Shown: positions 1-9,521, numbered from the stretch's first letter. The stretch: DNA of 43,017 nucleotides from Syntrophobacteraceae bacterium (GCA_031292195.1 JARLHP010000279.1:1-43017); one strand, 5' to 3'. Program-made: numbers and translations. The notes: generated by a model from the letters alone, not told the origin.

Positions 1-1
1 A

Positions 2-1711
2 ATTGCCCAAGACCGTAGGAACAAGCTTCATTCCTGGTATGAAGAAAGACTGGGTGACATAAGAGTCCTTTCCAGACTGTCAGCGATCAGGGATCTTTGC
101 TCAGCTGGAGGCTCACCGAGTTCAGAAAAGGAGTGTACTTCAAGAGCTGCGGTTGCCAACGACTTACTTGCGCTCACCCGCGGAAAGTCCCTGGCTTACG
201 AGAGCATTCACCTAATAAGTCTGTCCGGCAAAGTCCTGGCTTCCACCGAGCCGAGCAGCGAAATGATCATATCGAAAATGTATCTCGAAGACCTTAGAAA
301 CATGGAGGTCGCTAACGGCCCGGTCCTGAGCCATTTGATGCAGCATACCAACCGCGAATGGTACATACATCTCACTGTGCCGGTCGACAGCAAAGACGGC
401 AAAATGACGGCCGCTGTCTTTTCGGTCCTGGACGCGTTGGGAACGCTGGACCCGATTCTTTCGGACAGAACCGGGTTGGGGAAGACCGGTGAGGCGTATC
501 TGGTCGATAAGGACGGAGAAATAGTTACAAAATCGAGATTTCTAAGCCTGAAGGAGACCGCAAAACGCAGGTTCAAGACGTTTGGCATAGCCTCTGCCAT
601 CGCTCGAAAAGATGGTATCTCCATATTCCGCAATTACATGGGGCGCGAAGTGGTGGGCTGTTACAGGTGGCTTCCCCGCTTTCACTCGGGCCTGCTGGTT
701 GAAATTCAGAAAAATGAGATCCTGGCTCCCGTAAAGGCTATCAGGACTGCCGTTCTGACCATGGCCGCCCTCGTTATCTTGATATGTTTTATGGCATCCT
801 TCTTGCTCAGCAGGCAAATCTCGAGACCGATAAGCCAGATGGCCAAGGCCTCGCGCGAGATGGCGAACGGTTCCCTCGACCAGCGGATTTCCTATTCCCG
901 CCGTGATGAGATAGGAACGCTTTCAGAAAGTTTCAATTCGATGGCCGAGGACCTCTCTTCATTGATAGGTTCATTAAAGCAAAAGGAGATCTCTATCCAG
1001 AGAGCCTATGACGAGTTGATGCAGGCTCAGCAGCAACTCGTTCAATCCGAGAAAATGGCGGCAATCGGTGAACTCGTTGCCGGGGTTGTCCATGAAATGC
1101 GGAACCCGCTCTCCTCGGTCAAGCTCAATTTTCAGATAATCGGGCGGTCCCTGGGTCGCATGACCCCCTTGCACGAGCATTATTCCATTGGCCTTGACCA
1201 AATAGCGCAGCTCGAAAAAATGCTTTCGAGTCTACTCGATTACAGCAAACCGATCTCGCTTGGTAAAGTCCCGTTTCAACTCGACACGATCGTTGCCGAG
1301 AGCATACTGCAATTGCAGCCATTTACAGGAGGGCGAGCAATCGAAGTGAAAACGGTTGGACCTATTCCGAATGTAATGGGAGATCCGGAGCAGATCCGAC
1401 AAGTCCTCACAAATGTGATCAAAAACGCAATTGAGTCGGCCGGGCCGTCAGGCAAGGTAGACGTGACGATAAAGGCAGCCGGGGAAAACACCAATAATGG
1501 TCCCCTTATTGAAGTTCGTGACAACGGTCCTGGAATTTCTCGGCAGGATATCAAGCGCATTTTCCAGCCTTTTTTTACTACCAAGAAAGATGGAACTGGT
1601 TTGGGTCTTTCTATTGTGAAAAAAATAATGGAGGCGCACGGGTTTCGAGTTTCGATTTCGAGTGAGGAGGGGGCTGGCGCTGTCGTAGGCTTGCATTTCC
1701 AGACCAAATGA
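2..1711 (+). CDS. Sensor histidine kinase (Cache-like/HAMP/HisKA/HATPase), 5' end missing
   Basis: This is the sensor half of a two-component system, autophosphorylating on histidine and probably passing phosphate to the sigma-54-dependent regulator encoded 85 bases downstream. The frame is open from base 2 with no stop, so the gene starts before the window; the first internal ATG (263) falls inside the sensor domain. Visible parts in order: an extracytoplasmic domain with the Cache-like signature GKTGEAYLVDKDGEIV, one membrane segment (bases about 745-815), a HAMP linker with DEIGTLSESFN, a coiled coil, then HisKA with the H-box VVHEMRNPLSSVKLN. The ATPase domain has the N-box (NVIKNAIESA), DNGPG, FFTTK and GTGLGLS boxes. 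All catalytic motifs are present, so it should be an active kinase. It resembles the NtrB/ZraS class. The ligand cannot be read from the sequence. Confidence 0.93.
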   Translation: MAQDRRNKLHSWYEERLGDIRVLSRLSAIRDLCSAGGSPSSEKECTSRAAVANDLLALTRGKSLAYESIHLISLSGKVLASTEPSSEMIISKMYLEDLRNMEVANGPVLSHLMQHTNREWYIHLTVPVDSKDGKMTAAVFSVLDALGTLDPILSDRTGLGKTGEAYLVDKDGEIVTKSRFLSLKETAKRRFKTFGIASAIARKDGISIFRNYMGREVVGCYRWLPRFHSGLLVEIQKNEILAPVKAIRTAVLTMAALVILICFMASFLLSRQISRPISQMAKASREMANGSLDQRISYSRRDEIGTLSESFNSMAEDLSSLIGSLKQKEISIQRAYDELMQAQQQLVQSEKMAAIGELVAGVVHEMRNPLSSVKLNFQIIGRSLGRMTPLHEHYSIGLDQIAQLEKMLSSLLDYSKPISLGKVPFQLDTIVAESILQLQPFTGGRAIEVKTVGPIPNVMGDPEQIRQVLTNVIKNAIESAGPSGKVDVTIKAAGENTNNGPLIEVRDNGPGISRQDIKRIFQPFFTTKKDGTGLGLSIVKKIMEAHGFRVSISSEEGAGAVVGLHFQTK

Positions 1712-1796
1712 AAAGCTTCATCACGGCGGGAATCCGACTCGGGGATATTTAGATGACATTGATTTGCCTGTGTTAACTATGGGGCAAGATCCTCAA

Positions 1797-3179
1797 ATGA
1801 AAAAAATACTTTTGATAGACGATGAAACTTCTCTTGTCCGCACCCTTGAACTCTATTTTCGAGGCAAAGGCTACAACGTTTTTGCCGCCTTCGACGCACG
1901 CGACGGGTTGCAACTTTGGCGCAAACACGATCCCGACATTGTGCTGCTCGATGTTCAGTTGCCGGGGATGGACGGAACACAAGCCCTTTTAACGGCAAAG
2001 GATGAAAAACTTTGCGGCGACGTCATCATGATAACGGCGTTTCAGGACATGGAAGCGACTCTTGCCGCTATTCAGCATGGAGCGGTCGATTATCTCTACA
2101 AGCCGCTCGATCTCGACAGCCTTGACGTTCTGCTCGAAAAAATCCTCACGAGGCGCAAGGAACGGGAAAAGATCGAACGCCTCAGTCATGTTATCTCTGA
2201 GAGTTTCAAGCCAAACCAGATAATCGGGAAGAGCCAGGCCACCCTCGAAGTCCTAAAAGACATAGCGAGGGTTTCGGCTTCACCGGTAACGGTCCTCATA
2301 GATGGGGAAACCGGCACGGGAAAGGAGTTGGTCGCCCGGACCATTCACCAACGGTGGGCCCCGAATGAACCGTTTGTGGCTATCAACTGTGCGGCAATAG
2401 TAAGCAACCTGCTGGAAAGCGAGTTATTCGGACACGAGCGTGGGGCTTTTACCGGCGCAGTACAACGAAAGCCGGGTAAGCTGGAAATTGCCGGCAACGG
2501 TACGGTTTTCCTGGACGAGGTGGGAGAACTTCCGCTGGAAATTCAGGCGAAGTTCCTCCGTGTGCTCCAGGAGAAACAGTTCCAGCGCGTTGGAGGCCTG
2601 CAAGACATTGCCTTCAAGGCACGTCTCCTTGTCGCCACGAATCGGCGTCTGGAAAGCATGTGCCAGGCCGGCAGCTTTCGAGAAGACCTCTATTTCAGGC
2701 TGAAAGTATTCGAGATCCACATCCGGCCGTTGAGAGAACGCATTGAGGATATCATACCGCTCGCCGAAAATTTCATATCCCGTATGAACCGGGAGCTTGA
2801 CAGAAATATTACCCGGATTCCCATGGAATACATAAGGGCACTCGCGGCTTACGATTGGCCCGGCAATGTTCGAGAGTTGGAAAATTTGCTCCGGAGAGCC
2901 ATGATTCTCTCTGGAGGCGAAATACTGCAAATCGACCAATGCTGGCTTGAACCGAGGCAGAGCGCGTTTCAGAAGGGCTGCGAGCCTGAAGATGGCGAAC
3001 TCAAAAGCCTGAGCGACGTGGAAAAGGTACATATATTGAAAATCCTTAAGCACACTGGCGGAAATTACGGCGAGACCTGCAAGATTTTAGGCATAACCAG
3101 ACCCACTTTGCGCAAGAAAATAAACGATTACGGTTTGAAAGAATATTTGGAGACCGATCCGGCCTATCAAAAGGAGTAA
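1797..3179 (+). CDS. Sigma-54-dependent response regulator, NtrC/ZraR family
   Basis: This is a transcription activator that works with RNA polymerase sigma-54 when phosphorylated by the kinase just upstream. The start is taken as ATG 1797 because the receiver domain begins there (MKKILLIDDE); TTG 1764 and ATG 1779 are in-frame alternatives without a better ribosome site. Residues 1-120 are a receiver with acidic pocket DDE, phospho-acceptor aspartate at about residue 52 (LLDVQLPGMDG) and conserved lysine (YLYKPLDL). The AAA+ domain has Walker A GETGTGKE, the sigma-54 contact loop GAFTGA, and Walker B TVFLDEVGELP. The C-terminus is a Fis-type helix-turn-helix (NYGETCKILGITRPTLRKKI). All elements needed for activity are intact. 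Targets are unknown; no obvious -24/-12 element was found nearby. Confidence 0.95.
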   Translation: MKKILLIDDETSLVRTLELYFRGKGYNVFAAFDARDGLQLWRKHDPDIVLLDVQLPGMDGTQALLTAKDEKLCGDVIMITAFQDMEATLAAIQHGAVDYLYKPLDLDSLDVLLEKILTRRKEREKIERLSHVISESFKPNQIIGKSQATLEVLKDIARVSASPVTVLIDGETGTGKELVARTIHQRWAPNEPFVAINCAAIVSNLLESELFGHERGAFTGAVQRKPGKLEIAGNGTVFLDEVGELPLEIQAKFLRVLQEKQFQRVGGLQDIAFKARLLVATNRRLESMCQAGSFREDLYFRLKVFEIHIRPLRERIEDIIPLAENFISRMNRELDRNITRIPMEYIRALAAYDWPGNVRELENLLRRAMILSGGEILQIDQCWLEPRQSAFQKGCEPEDGELKSLSDVEKVHILKILKHTGGNYGETCKILGITRPTLRKKINDYGLKEYLETDPAYQKE

Positions 3180-3303
3180 AAACACACACCACACACTGTC
3201 TCTGGTTTAGCTGATGCGACTGTGAATGTGATCTCCCTCACCAAATCCCGCCTCGCCCTCTGAGCGCTATTTTTCCTTCCGCAAGGCGTACTTTTTGGAA
3301 CTC

Positions 3304-3690
3304 TCATTTGTTGTGTTCGGCCTGATCTCTGAGGCGCTTCAATTCGGCGGTTGGATTGATTTTGGATGCGATGGTCTTCGATAACTGATTTACCGCGCCG
3401 ATCCTTCCGCTCCTCATATCGGGCAGGTACTCGGCGATGAAATAGAGGTGGGGAGGAGCGTTCGGGTTTTTTCAAGAAACCGCGCGGCTTCCGGCGTCAC
3501 AGGTCAAGCTCCTCTTCGTTGATTTCATGCATGAGCGGGGTTCGCTCACTGTAGTCTGCCGCAAGGTAAGGCATGACGCCAAAGAAGGCCCCCGGTCACG
3601 TCCTTCAAACCGGAAAATTGATTCGCCAATTCGCACGGACAGTGACCGGGTAAAGGCCTTTCAAATCGTCATCATCCTCAAAGGGCCGCC
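3304..3690 (-). pseudogene. Decayed MNT nucleotidyltransferase-HEPN pair
   Basis: Read on the minus strand, the stretch around 3510-3610 encodes FFGVMPYLAADYSERTPLMH and ends ...EELDL-stop. It aligns almost residue for residue with the C-terminus of the intact MNT protein at 9518-9832. As in the intact pair, its stop codon overlaps a GTG start that reads TPEAARFLEKTR, matching the HEPN protein's N-terminus. After about 15 codons the match ends. An open tail follows in another register (HLYFIAEYLPDMRSG... to a stop at 3304), probably the C-terminus of a different or diverged gene joined by a deletion. The N-terminal half of the nucleotidyltransferase, with its GSRARG motif, is lost. This is a dead second copy of a toxin-antitoxin module. 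Confidence 0.8.
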
Positions 3691-3704
3691 GCAATCCTTG
3701 ATTT

Positions 3705-6700
3705 TCACCCCTCTTGTTCTGCCGCTTTCTTTTTACGCCGGGCCATTTTTCGCCACATGGCCCCTTTGCCGAAGCACTGCCACCCCCAGGAGAGCCATTT
3801 GAGAAGCGAGAGGGCCAGCCACAACGCCCAGGCCAGCATGAGAACTCGAAACACGATCATCGGAAGGGACAGTACCCATGGCCGGGGCATGGTTGTGGTA
3901 ATGCGGTCCTGCATCCACCGCAGGAAGAAATCAGAGGAGCCGTTGCCGGCGATTTGCATCTGTGGAATTCCCAGCAGCCCCTCCTTGATGGAGGAATAGA
4001 GGCCTGTCATAGCGGCCAGGGTCCATACCGCCAGGATCACCTGGGACAGGTTGAAGGCAAAAGGCGCCTGGATGGGTTCGCGCCTTTCGCGCACGCCGAG
4101 CGCCAGGAGCCACCCCACGATCATAATGGCCGCCAGGGGGGCGATCTGTGTCAGTCCGAGCCCCAACAGGAGCCAATGCCTGGTTTTTAGAGGAGTCCAG
4201 GCGGTCCTTCCCAGGGCCACGGCGGCCAGGATAACGATGATGAGATAGCTCCAGAAAAGCACGGCCGGTCCGAGGCGCGGTCCCCCGGTCAAGAGTATCC
4301 ATCGGTTTGGCGGTATTTTGAAGACCACTGAAGCATTGACGGCCCGCTGTCCGGAACCTCCGATACGCACCTCCGGACCCCTGGTCGCCAGAGAACCGCC
4401 CCGATTCTGATACCACTCCAGGTCGATATGCTGGACTCCGGGGTGCAGGGGGATAGCGACCGCTGTCCCGTTTTGTCTCACGGGCAGGGGTCGCCCGTCA
4501 ATCCTGACCTGCTGCAGTTGGGCTTGCGAAGGCAAATGGAGGCTGTGCTGACCTCCCTGGCTGGAGCGAATGTCGAGATTGAGGTTCACTTTGTCGAGAC
4601 GTTCCCCTGGAACCAGTTCCAGCGCGGCGTCGTCAATTGTGATCAGTTGACCGGGAACCGCTTCGGGCCGCGTTACGGCGATCTGGATGTTTTCCCCGGG
4701 CCAGGGCCGCCACTCGGGCCGCCAATATCCCGCTTCATCCTGATCGTGAATGATCGGAATGCCCTTCAGCTCGCAATGCCATATGGGACTGGCATCCAAA
4801 ACCCAGGACTCGCTCCAGCCGACCGCCCCGTCCCCGGAGGAAGCATTCAGTTTGATCAAGGGGTCCTGCGCCAGGGTGGAATCCCATTTTGCAAAATTCA
4901 TTGCCGGGCCCATGTTGAGGAGCACTTTTCCATCGGAAACCTGAATCCCGGGAGTAGTAACCGATTCGCCGACAATGAGCGGGACTTTCGCCACGATAAC
5001 CACTCCGGGTTTAGTGACCCGGCTTATGGTGGTCGTGACCCGCCAGTCCAGACCCAGAGCCAGCTCTCGCTGAATATGAAGGAAAGGGGGAAGCCTGTTT
5101 TCTCCCATATTCCTGATCGGGGAGTTGTCCCTTTTCTGCCGTGTCAGTTGAACGGCGCTTTCCACTCTGCCGTCCGGATGTATGCCCTGAACGTCCCAAC
5201 CGGCGCTGACAAGCTTTGCTTTATGGGGTGTTAAAGGAAGGGGCAACTGGATGGAGTCCGCTCCGGGAGGTTTGCCCTCCAGCTGTACCATATGGACGCC
5301 GGGGGAAACGAGTATCCACAGAATCCCTTCTTTATCCCGCAAAAGACCTTCCGCGGGTCGATCGTCGAGGAGCACTTTTTCGGGCGTCCAGGACCCGGCC
5401 TTGCCGGGCAAGGGTACGGCGATGTCGGCGGCTGCGTTGATTTGCAGTAAGAGCCGCAGTGATTGATCGTTTACGGCAATCTCCATATAGGGGCTGTCCG
5501 CGCAGCTCGGCAGACAGTCGGGCGCTTTGAGGAGCCGGTTTCGCAATTGTTCGAGGAGTTGTGAAGGCGGAAAACCGGAAGAATTGGCATCGGCCTTTGC
5601 CGCTTGCGGTAAAAGCAAGAGATGCAGTGGAATCAGGAGGACGACAACGGCGATGGACCATTTCCCGGCCTTCTTCCAGGAGTTCGGGTCGATCATGCGA
5701 AATATCAGAAACGCGACCAGGAGCACCCTGATGAATGCCAGAGCCAGGTTCATGGCGGGGGACAACAACCAGAGGCGAATCTGCTGGTTTCGGGCAACCG
5801 GGCCGCTCCATTCCATGGCTACGGACTGCCATCTCCAGGTGGGAAGGCCCGGGCCGGTCTGAATCAGCGCATCGGGGTTTTGCAGGAGAGCGGCCTTTTC
5901 CTTCAGGGTACTCGACCTGGATTTCCTCGCTTTAGCCCTTGTCGCGGAAATCGACCGGCCGTGTGAAAACCCGGCGCCGGGGGCGCTTGGATACTGTTGG
6001 AGCGTATCGGCCGCCTGGTATGGCGTCGGCTCATAGTTTGCCACGGAGTTATCGGCGGCCATGGGGATTTCCAGCTGGGGGTAAATTCCGCAGCGAATTT
6101 GCCGGACCATGAAAGGAATAGAGACGACGATCAGGATAACGACGTTTAGCAGGCGAAAGGCCCCAACCAACTTTTTTGCCCGTCCCTGCGGCAAAAGCCG
6201 CAGCAAAGCCGTTGCCGCAAGCAGGGGGAGCCACACCAACCGCGGCGCGCCGGGTTCGTGGTAGGTGAGGGCCACGGCAGCCAAAGCCAGCAGACCCCAG
6301 CGGTAATCCCACAGCTTTGAGACGGCGAGCGAGATGATCAGTGCGACGAAAAGGTCCAGGAGCGTCCAGCGTTGGAACCAGCTTCCCGGCATGAGGTCGA
6401 CACCGGTGGCGGTGAGCAGTCGCCACCCGGGCGGCAGACAGAGCACTGTCGAAACAGATTGAAAGTCATGGTCCCAGCCTACCGCGGGCAATGTTGAGCC
6501 GGGGGCTTCATACCTGGATTCCGCTACGAGGTTAAGCTGGCCTTTACGAAGTTCGACGCCCGATTTTTTCCCCGCTCCCTGGCTGGTGATGAGCTGATCC
6601 GTTCCATCGACCGAGACCCTCCCCAGAAGGGTAGGAGGATTCATGGCCAGAAAGTGCTGGCGGCTCATGGTCCCCCCGATGCGATCCTGAAGGGTGAAGC

Positions 6701-7787
6701 CGCGACCATCGAAATCCAGCCAGCAGGTCCTGGTGAGATTCAGCGCATCGGGTGCTGGGTCCGGGTCTCCACGCCTGGTTTCCTTCAGCGTCATCGTTGC
6801 GCCCGGCTGGACGACATAGGTCGGAAAGTTTTCCCATTCCCGGGGGGCATTGGTCTGTTTGGGGTCTATTCCCGGTAAACCTTCGACCTCCACCATGCGC
6901 AGCTGGTTTCTTGGCTGAAACGACCAGACTTCCTGGCCGAAGGCGCCGCTTACCGGCCCGATCTTGTGAACCGGTCCCTCAAAACGCGTTATGATCATTA
7001 TGTCCCAGCGTCCCGGCCGGGCCTGGAGGAACAACTCGCCGGAAGGGCCGAGTTTTGCCGGCAGAGCGCTTTGGATACTCACCGGAATGGCCTTTGGCAG
7101 CAGCGGATTTTCGAGTTTAACTTCCCGCCCCTGCCCCGATACATTGATCCTCAAGAGGTTTTGAACCTGCATGGGGATGGAGTCATCGACCATCCGGTAG
7201 ATTTTTGTCTCCAACCGGTCTTCCTGCCTTTTTGCCGTAGACCTCCGGTGAAGCCAGACGCGGCCGGATTCATCGATCAGGGAAGGGTCCAGAGGTTGGC
7301 CGTTTACGGAAACGGTCACAAGGCCGCTGGCAGCCGGTATGTTGATCATCTCGGGCACCTCGTCCCAGGCAAAGTCGGCCTGGACGACGTGCTTGCCGGG
7401 CGTAAGGCGTACCACGGGCAGATTGTTTCGGGTCAGCAGGGGAGCGGTTTTGCCGTCCACTTTGACGTCCCGGGGAAAGACATTCCCGCCGCCGGGCAGA
7501 ACCACCCAGTCCTTGACGAAGACTCGCCACTCCTGGGTCGCTCGCCCGCCTTTGCCGTCCAGCGCCATAGTCAATCGCGACGGCCAGACGCACTGAAACG
7601 CTTCGCCATTGTCGTAGGTTATGGGGCAGAGCCGCCTTTCACTGCCATGCAACACCCAGGGTTTCCAGCCTGCCAGGTCGGCTGGTATGGTCTCGGTGTC
7701 CTGAGACGCCTCCGCGGCACAAACGCGGGCCGGACCCGCCGACAGAACGACGGAGACAATTAGCATGGCAATCCATAGCATTTTCAT
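3705..7787 (-). CDS. Unrecognised 1360-residue multi-pass membrane protein with large periplasmic domains
   Basis: I do not recognise this family. The start is ATG 7787: it has AGGAG at good distance and is followed by a signal peptide (MKMLWIAMLIVSVVLSAG... cut near ARVCAAEA). The longer frame to 7856 lacks a ribosome site. Layout by approximate residue: a periplasmic, beta-rich region (30-460) rich in Trp, Pro and Gly; a cluster of membrane helices (470-575); a second periplasmic stretch with a short helix pair (675-740); a third long beta-rich region (745-1160) containing patterns such as PLPVRQNGTAVAIPLHPGVQ that look like carbohydrate-binding or jelly-roll folds; then a C-terminal membrane cluster (1162-1262 and 1306-1342) and a basic cytoplasmic tail ending KKKAAEQEG. 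No catalytic motif was identified. It stands alone, with no co-directional neighbour. Confidence 0.85.
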   Translation of the reverse strand: MKMLWIAMLIVSVVLSAGPARVCAAEASQDTETIPADLAGWKPWVLHGSERRLCPITYDNGEAFQCVWPSRLTMALDGKGGRATQEWRVFVKDWVVLPGGGNVFPRDVKVDGKTAPLLTRNNLPVVRLTPGKHVVQADFAWDEVPEMINIPAASGLVTVSVNGQPLDPSLIDESGRVWLHRRSTAKRQEDRLETKIYRMVDDSIPMQVQNLLRINVSGQGREVKLENPLLPKAIPVSIQSALPAKLGPSGELFLQARPGRWDIMIITRFEGPVHKIGPVSGAFGQEVWSFQPRNQLRMVEVEGLPGIDPKQTNAPREWENFPTYVVQPGATMTLKETRRGDPDPAPDALNLTRTCWLDFDGRGFTLQDRIGGTMSRQHFLAMNPPTLLGRVSVDGTDQLITSQGAGKKSGVELRKGQLNLVAESRYEAPGSTLPAVGWDHDFQSVSTVLCLPPGWRLLTATGVDLMPGSWFQRWTLLDLFVALIISLAVSKLWDYRWGLLALAAVALTYHEPGAPRLVWLPLLAATALLRLLPQGRAKKLVGAFRLLNVVILIVVSIPFMVRQIRCGIYPQLEIPMAADNSVANYEPTPYQAADTLQQYPSAPGAGFSHGRSISATRAKARKSRSSTLKEKAALLQNPDALIQTGPGLPTWRWQSVAMEWSGPVARNQQIRLWLLSPAMNLALAFIRVLLVAFLIFRMIDPNSWKKAGKWSIAVVVLLIPLHLLLLPQAAKADANSSGFPPSQLLEQLRNRLLKAPDCLPSCADSPYMEIAVNDQSLRLLLQINAAADIAVPLPGKAGSWTPEKVLLDDRPAEGLLRDKEGILWILVSPGVHMVQLEGKPPGADSIQLPLPLTPHKAKLVSAGWDVQGIHPDGRVESAVQLTRQKRDNSPIRNMGENRLPPFLHIQRELALGLDWRVTTTISRVTKPGVVIVAKVPLIVGESVTTPGIQVSDGKVLLNMGPAMNFAKWDSTLAQDPLIKLNASSGDGAVGWSESWVLDASPIWHCELKGIPIIHDQDEAGYWRPEWRPWPGENIQIAVTRPEAVPGQLITIDDAALELVPGERLDKVNLNLDIRSSQGGQHSLHLPSQAQLQQVRIDGRPLPVRQNGTAVAIPLHPGVQHIDLEWYQNRGGSLATRGPEVRIGGSGQRAVNASVVFKIPPNRWILLTGGPRLGPAVLFWSYLIIVILAAVALGRTAWTPLKTRHWLLLGLGLTQIAPLAAIMIVGWLLALGVRERREPIQAPFAFNLSQVILAVWTLAAMTGLYSSIKEGLLGIPQMQIAGNGSSDFFLRWMQDRITTTMPRPWVLSLPMIVFRVLMLAWALWLALSLLKWLSWGWQCFGKGAMWRKMARRKKKAAEQEG

Positions 7788-8305
7788 GATTGCTCCTGTT
7801 ATCCAGCTGGATTTTGGGATGGCCCCCTTGGACAAGGCCCCGATAAACGGCTTCAACTTTTCCAGTAAAGAATTTGTCGAGAATGATTCAGGCAGTGCCA
7901 GGGCAGATCCGCGCGTTTACTATCCGGTTTTCACCACTGCCCTGAGCCCTGGCTCCAGGGGCAATCTGTCACCCGACAGGAGTGATTTTAATGACAATAG
8001 TGATAGCGCGTGCATCGGCGCTGCCGGACGATGATTTCGCCTGTTGAAGTTGGTATCCAACTTGCCCGTTATCAGGATATGCTAATTATCTTAATATGGA
8101 AAATGGAAATTCCCGATAATTTATGCATTTAAAATGCGAAAGGCAAAAGAGCGGGGGGATCCGGATCGCGGGGCCATCCCGTTCTAGAACGCGGTTTGAA
8201 CGAGAATGAAACTTAAGTTCGTCACCCCGGCAAGTTCCTAGCCGGGGTCCACGGCCCTTCGAATTTGAAGTTTCATATGAGCATCGTAACAAGGGGAGGG
8301 CGCCC
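7788..8305. other. Intergenic stretch, no convincing gene
   Basis: The gap lies between the divergent large membrane protein and the Uma2-like fragment. It is AT-richer around 8080-8130. A hairpin ACCCCGGC-N9-GCCGGGGT at 8224-8248 resembles a dispersed intergenic repeat; a related, less perfect version occurs near 19570. No RNA gene or operator was recognised. Confidence 0.5.
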
Positions 8306-8539
8306 ATGATCGATCCCGCAAAAAAGGTTGCGACCTATGAAGATCTTTACAGCATCCCCGAAAACACGCTCGGGGAGATAATCAAGGGGGAGTTGCTTGT
8401 AACTCCGAGGCCGTCGAGGCGGCACACTCTGGCCGCATCGCGCCTGGGAGGCGAGTTGATTCCTTCTTATGATTTCGGGCGGGGTGGCGGACCGGGCGGA
8501 TGGATCATCATCATCGAGCCGGACCCGTTCAAAAATTAA
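8306..8539 (+). pseudogene. Truncated Uma2-family (DUF820) restriction-endonuclease-fold gene
   Basis: The 77-residue product begins like Uma2-family proteins (ATYEDLYSIPE, then GELLVTPRPSRRH, LGGELIPSYDFGRGGGPGGW). It then stops at EPDPFKN, where family members of roughly 180-200 residues continue into the PD-(D/E)xK core. A good ribosome site (GGAGGG) precedes ATG 8306, so the start is genuine. The missing two thirds includes the expected catalytic lysine region, so the product is very unlikely to be active. The following DNA contains no continuation in another frame that I could find. It lies in an accessory stretch full of repeats and gene remnants. Confidence 0.8.
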
Positions 8540-9113
8540 CCAAAGACGGTATCGGCATAGCAGACCATACGGAAACCAAGTAGTAGGAGTTTCCGTACAT
8601 GCTCGACGGTGAGCAGATGCCGGATCGAAGGGGGCGACGGAATTTTCCGGGGTTCCGGCGTACACCCCCAAATTGTTTGGTGGTTCTCCGGTGGCAGAGG
8701 CTTGTCTCCAAAACGCCATTGAGCCGACGGGGCTGCGAGATGGACAAGATGGAACCTGCTAAGCGGACTGGCGGGGGGGCGACATCACTGCGATCATGCA
8801 GAAACCCTCTTGCCTTGGTTACGGGCAATAGTAAGGATAAACGTCGGGATTGGCTTCCGGGGAAGGCGCGGCCGACAGGGGCGGCAAGGTGGCCCTTATA
8901 TTTTCCCTCCGTTTGAACTGCTTGTCCGGTCCCTTCCGGTTACGCGGGGTAGCCAGGGCAAATCTCTTCTTGCCCGGGTCCGAACGACAAGAGGACCATT
9001 GGCAAGAATAGATTGAAACGCTGTCGCCCAGCCTCTTGCGCTTCGCACCTGGATACAAGTATCCGGGCCACCCAACACCTGATGAGCTGAATGCTCATTT
9101 CTTGCCAATGGCC
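8540..9113. other. Gene-poor stretch with repeats and possible remnants
   Basis: No open frame here looks like a real protein. The stretch contains a diverged copy of a repeat also found near 10.4 and 34.9 kb (8764-8836). It also contains an imperfect inverted repeat, CCATTGGCAAGAAT at about 8996 and its complement at about 9097-9112, which bounds about 110 bases just downstream of the HEPN gene. The phrase TTCTCCGGTGGC at about 8687 recurs at about 9909. It looks like decayed mobile or accessory DNA. Confidence 0.5.
8764..8836 (+). repeat. Diverged copy of the 'AAACCCTCTTGCCT' dispersed repeat
   Basis: The sequence GGGGGGGCGACATCACTGCG followed by GAAACCCTCTTGCCT and a GGGCAAT stretch matches 10341-10424 with scattered changes. 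The palindromic end (GGCACAGGC...GCCTGTGCC) seen in the other copies is degraded here. Confidence 0.6.
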
Positions 9114-9521
9114 TTAGGTTCCAGGCGGCGGGAAAGGATTGGTCAACAAGCCGGCAATGAGGGCCACAAATTTTTTCCCGGTTTGAACTGCTTCCGAAGC
9201 CCTTTCCGCCGATATCTCATAGCCGGGGGCTATCTCGTAATCGGCAATGGACTTGAGATTGTAGGCATGGGACAAAAAGACCCGCAGGTCCCGGGGAACG
9301 TTCGGGTCGGTTTTGGTCAGTCGCAGGAATTCCTTCTGCACGCCTTTGTGCGTCTTGAGTGCTTTTCCGATATTTTCGTAGATGAATGCCTGGGCGGCGT
9401 GAAAACCGGCAAGGTAGGCCGTGCGTCCGGCTTCATCGTTAAGATTGACGCTGAGCATAACGTCAGCATGCTGGAGGAGCCTTCGAGCTTTCTCAAGAAA
9501 ACGCACGGCTTCCGGCGTCAC
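9114..9521 (-). CDS. HEPN-domain protein (toxin of an MNT-HEPN pair)
   Basis: The 135-residue helical protein begins TPEAVRFLEKARRLLQHADV and contains the HEPN pattern of such proteins, with AYLAGFHAAQAFIYEN and a later acidic/helical stretch (SIADYEIAPGYEIS). HEPN proteins of this arrangement act as RNases or NTP-binding partners kept in check by a cognate minimal nucleotidyltransferase. The canonical R-x4-6-H RNase motif is not evident to me; the family variant here has the FHAAQAFIYE helix instead. It starts at GTG 9521 and overlaps the upstream nucleotidyltransferase stop by four bases (GTGA), so the two are translationally coupled. It could alternatively be an abortive-infection accessory protein. 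A dead copy of the pair is at about 3.3-3.7 kb. Confidence 0.88.
   Translation of the reverse strand: MTPEAVRFLEKARRLLQHADVMLSVNLNDEAGRTAYLAGFHAAQAFIYENIGKALKTHKGVQKEFLRLTKTDPNVPRDLRVFLSHAYNLKSIADYEIAPGYEISAERASEAVQTGKKFVALIAGLLTNPFPPPGT

Noticed and set aside
3180..3303. Search for a sigma-54 -24/-12 promoter near the NtrC-type regulator
   Set aside because: No TGGCAC-N5-TTGCA-like site was found in this gap.
8550..8760. Possible formylglycine-generating-enzyme C-terminus on the minus strand (LGFRMVCYADT)
   Set aside because: The match is a few residues long, in different frames from the rest, and could not be extended.
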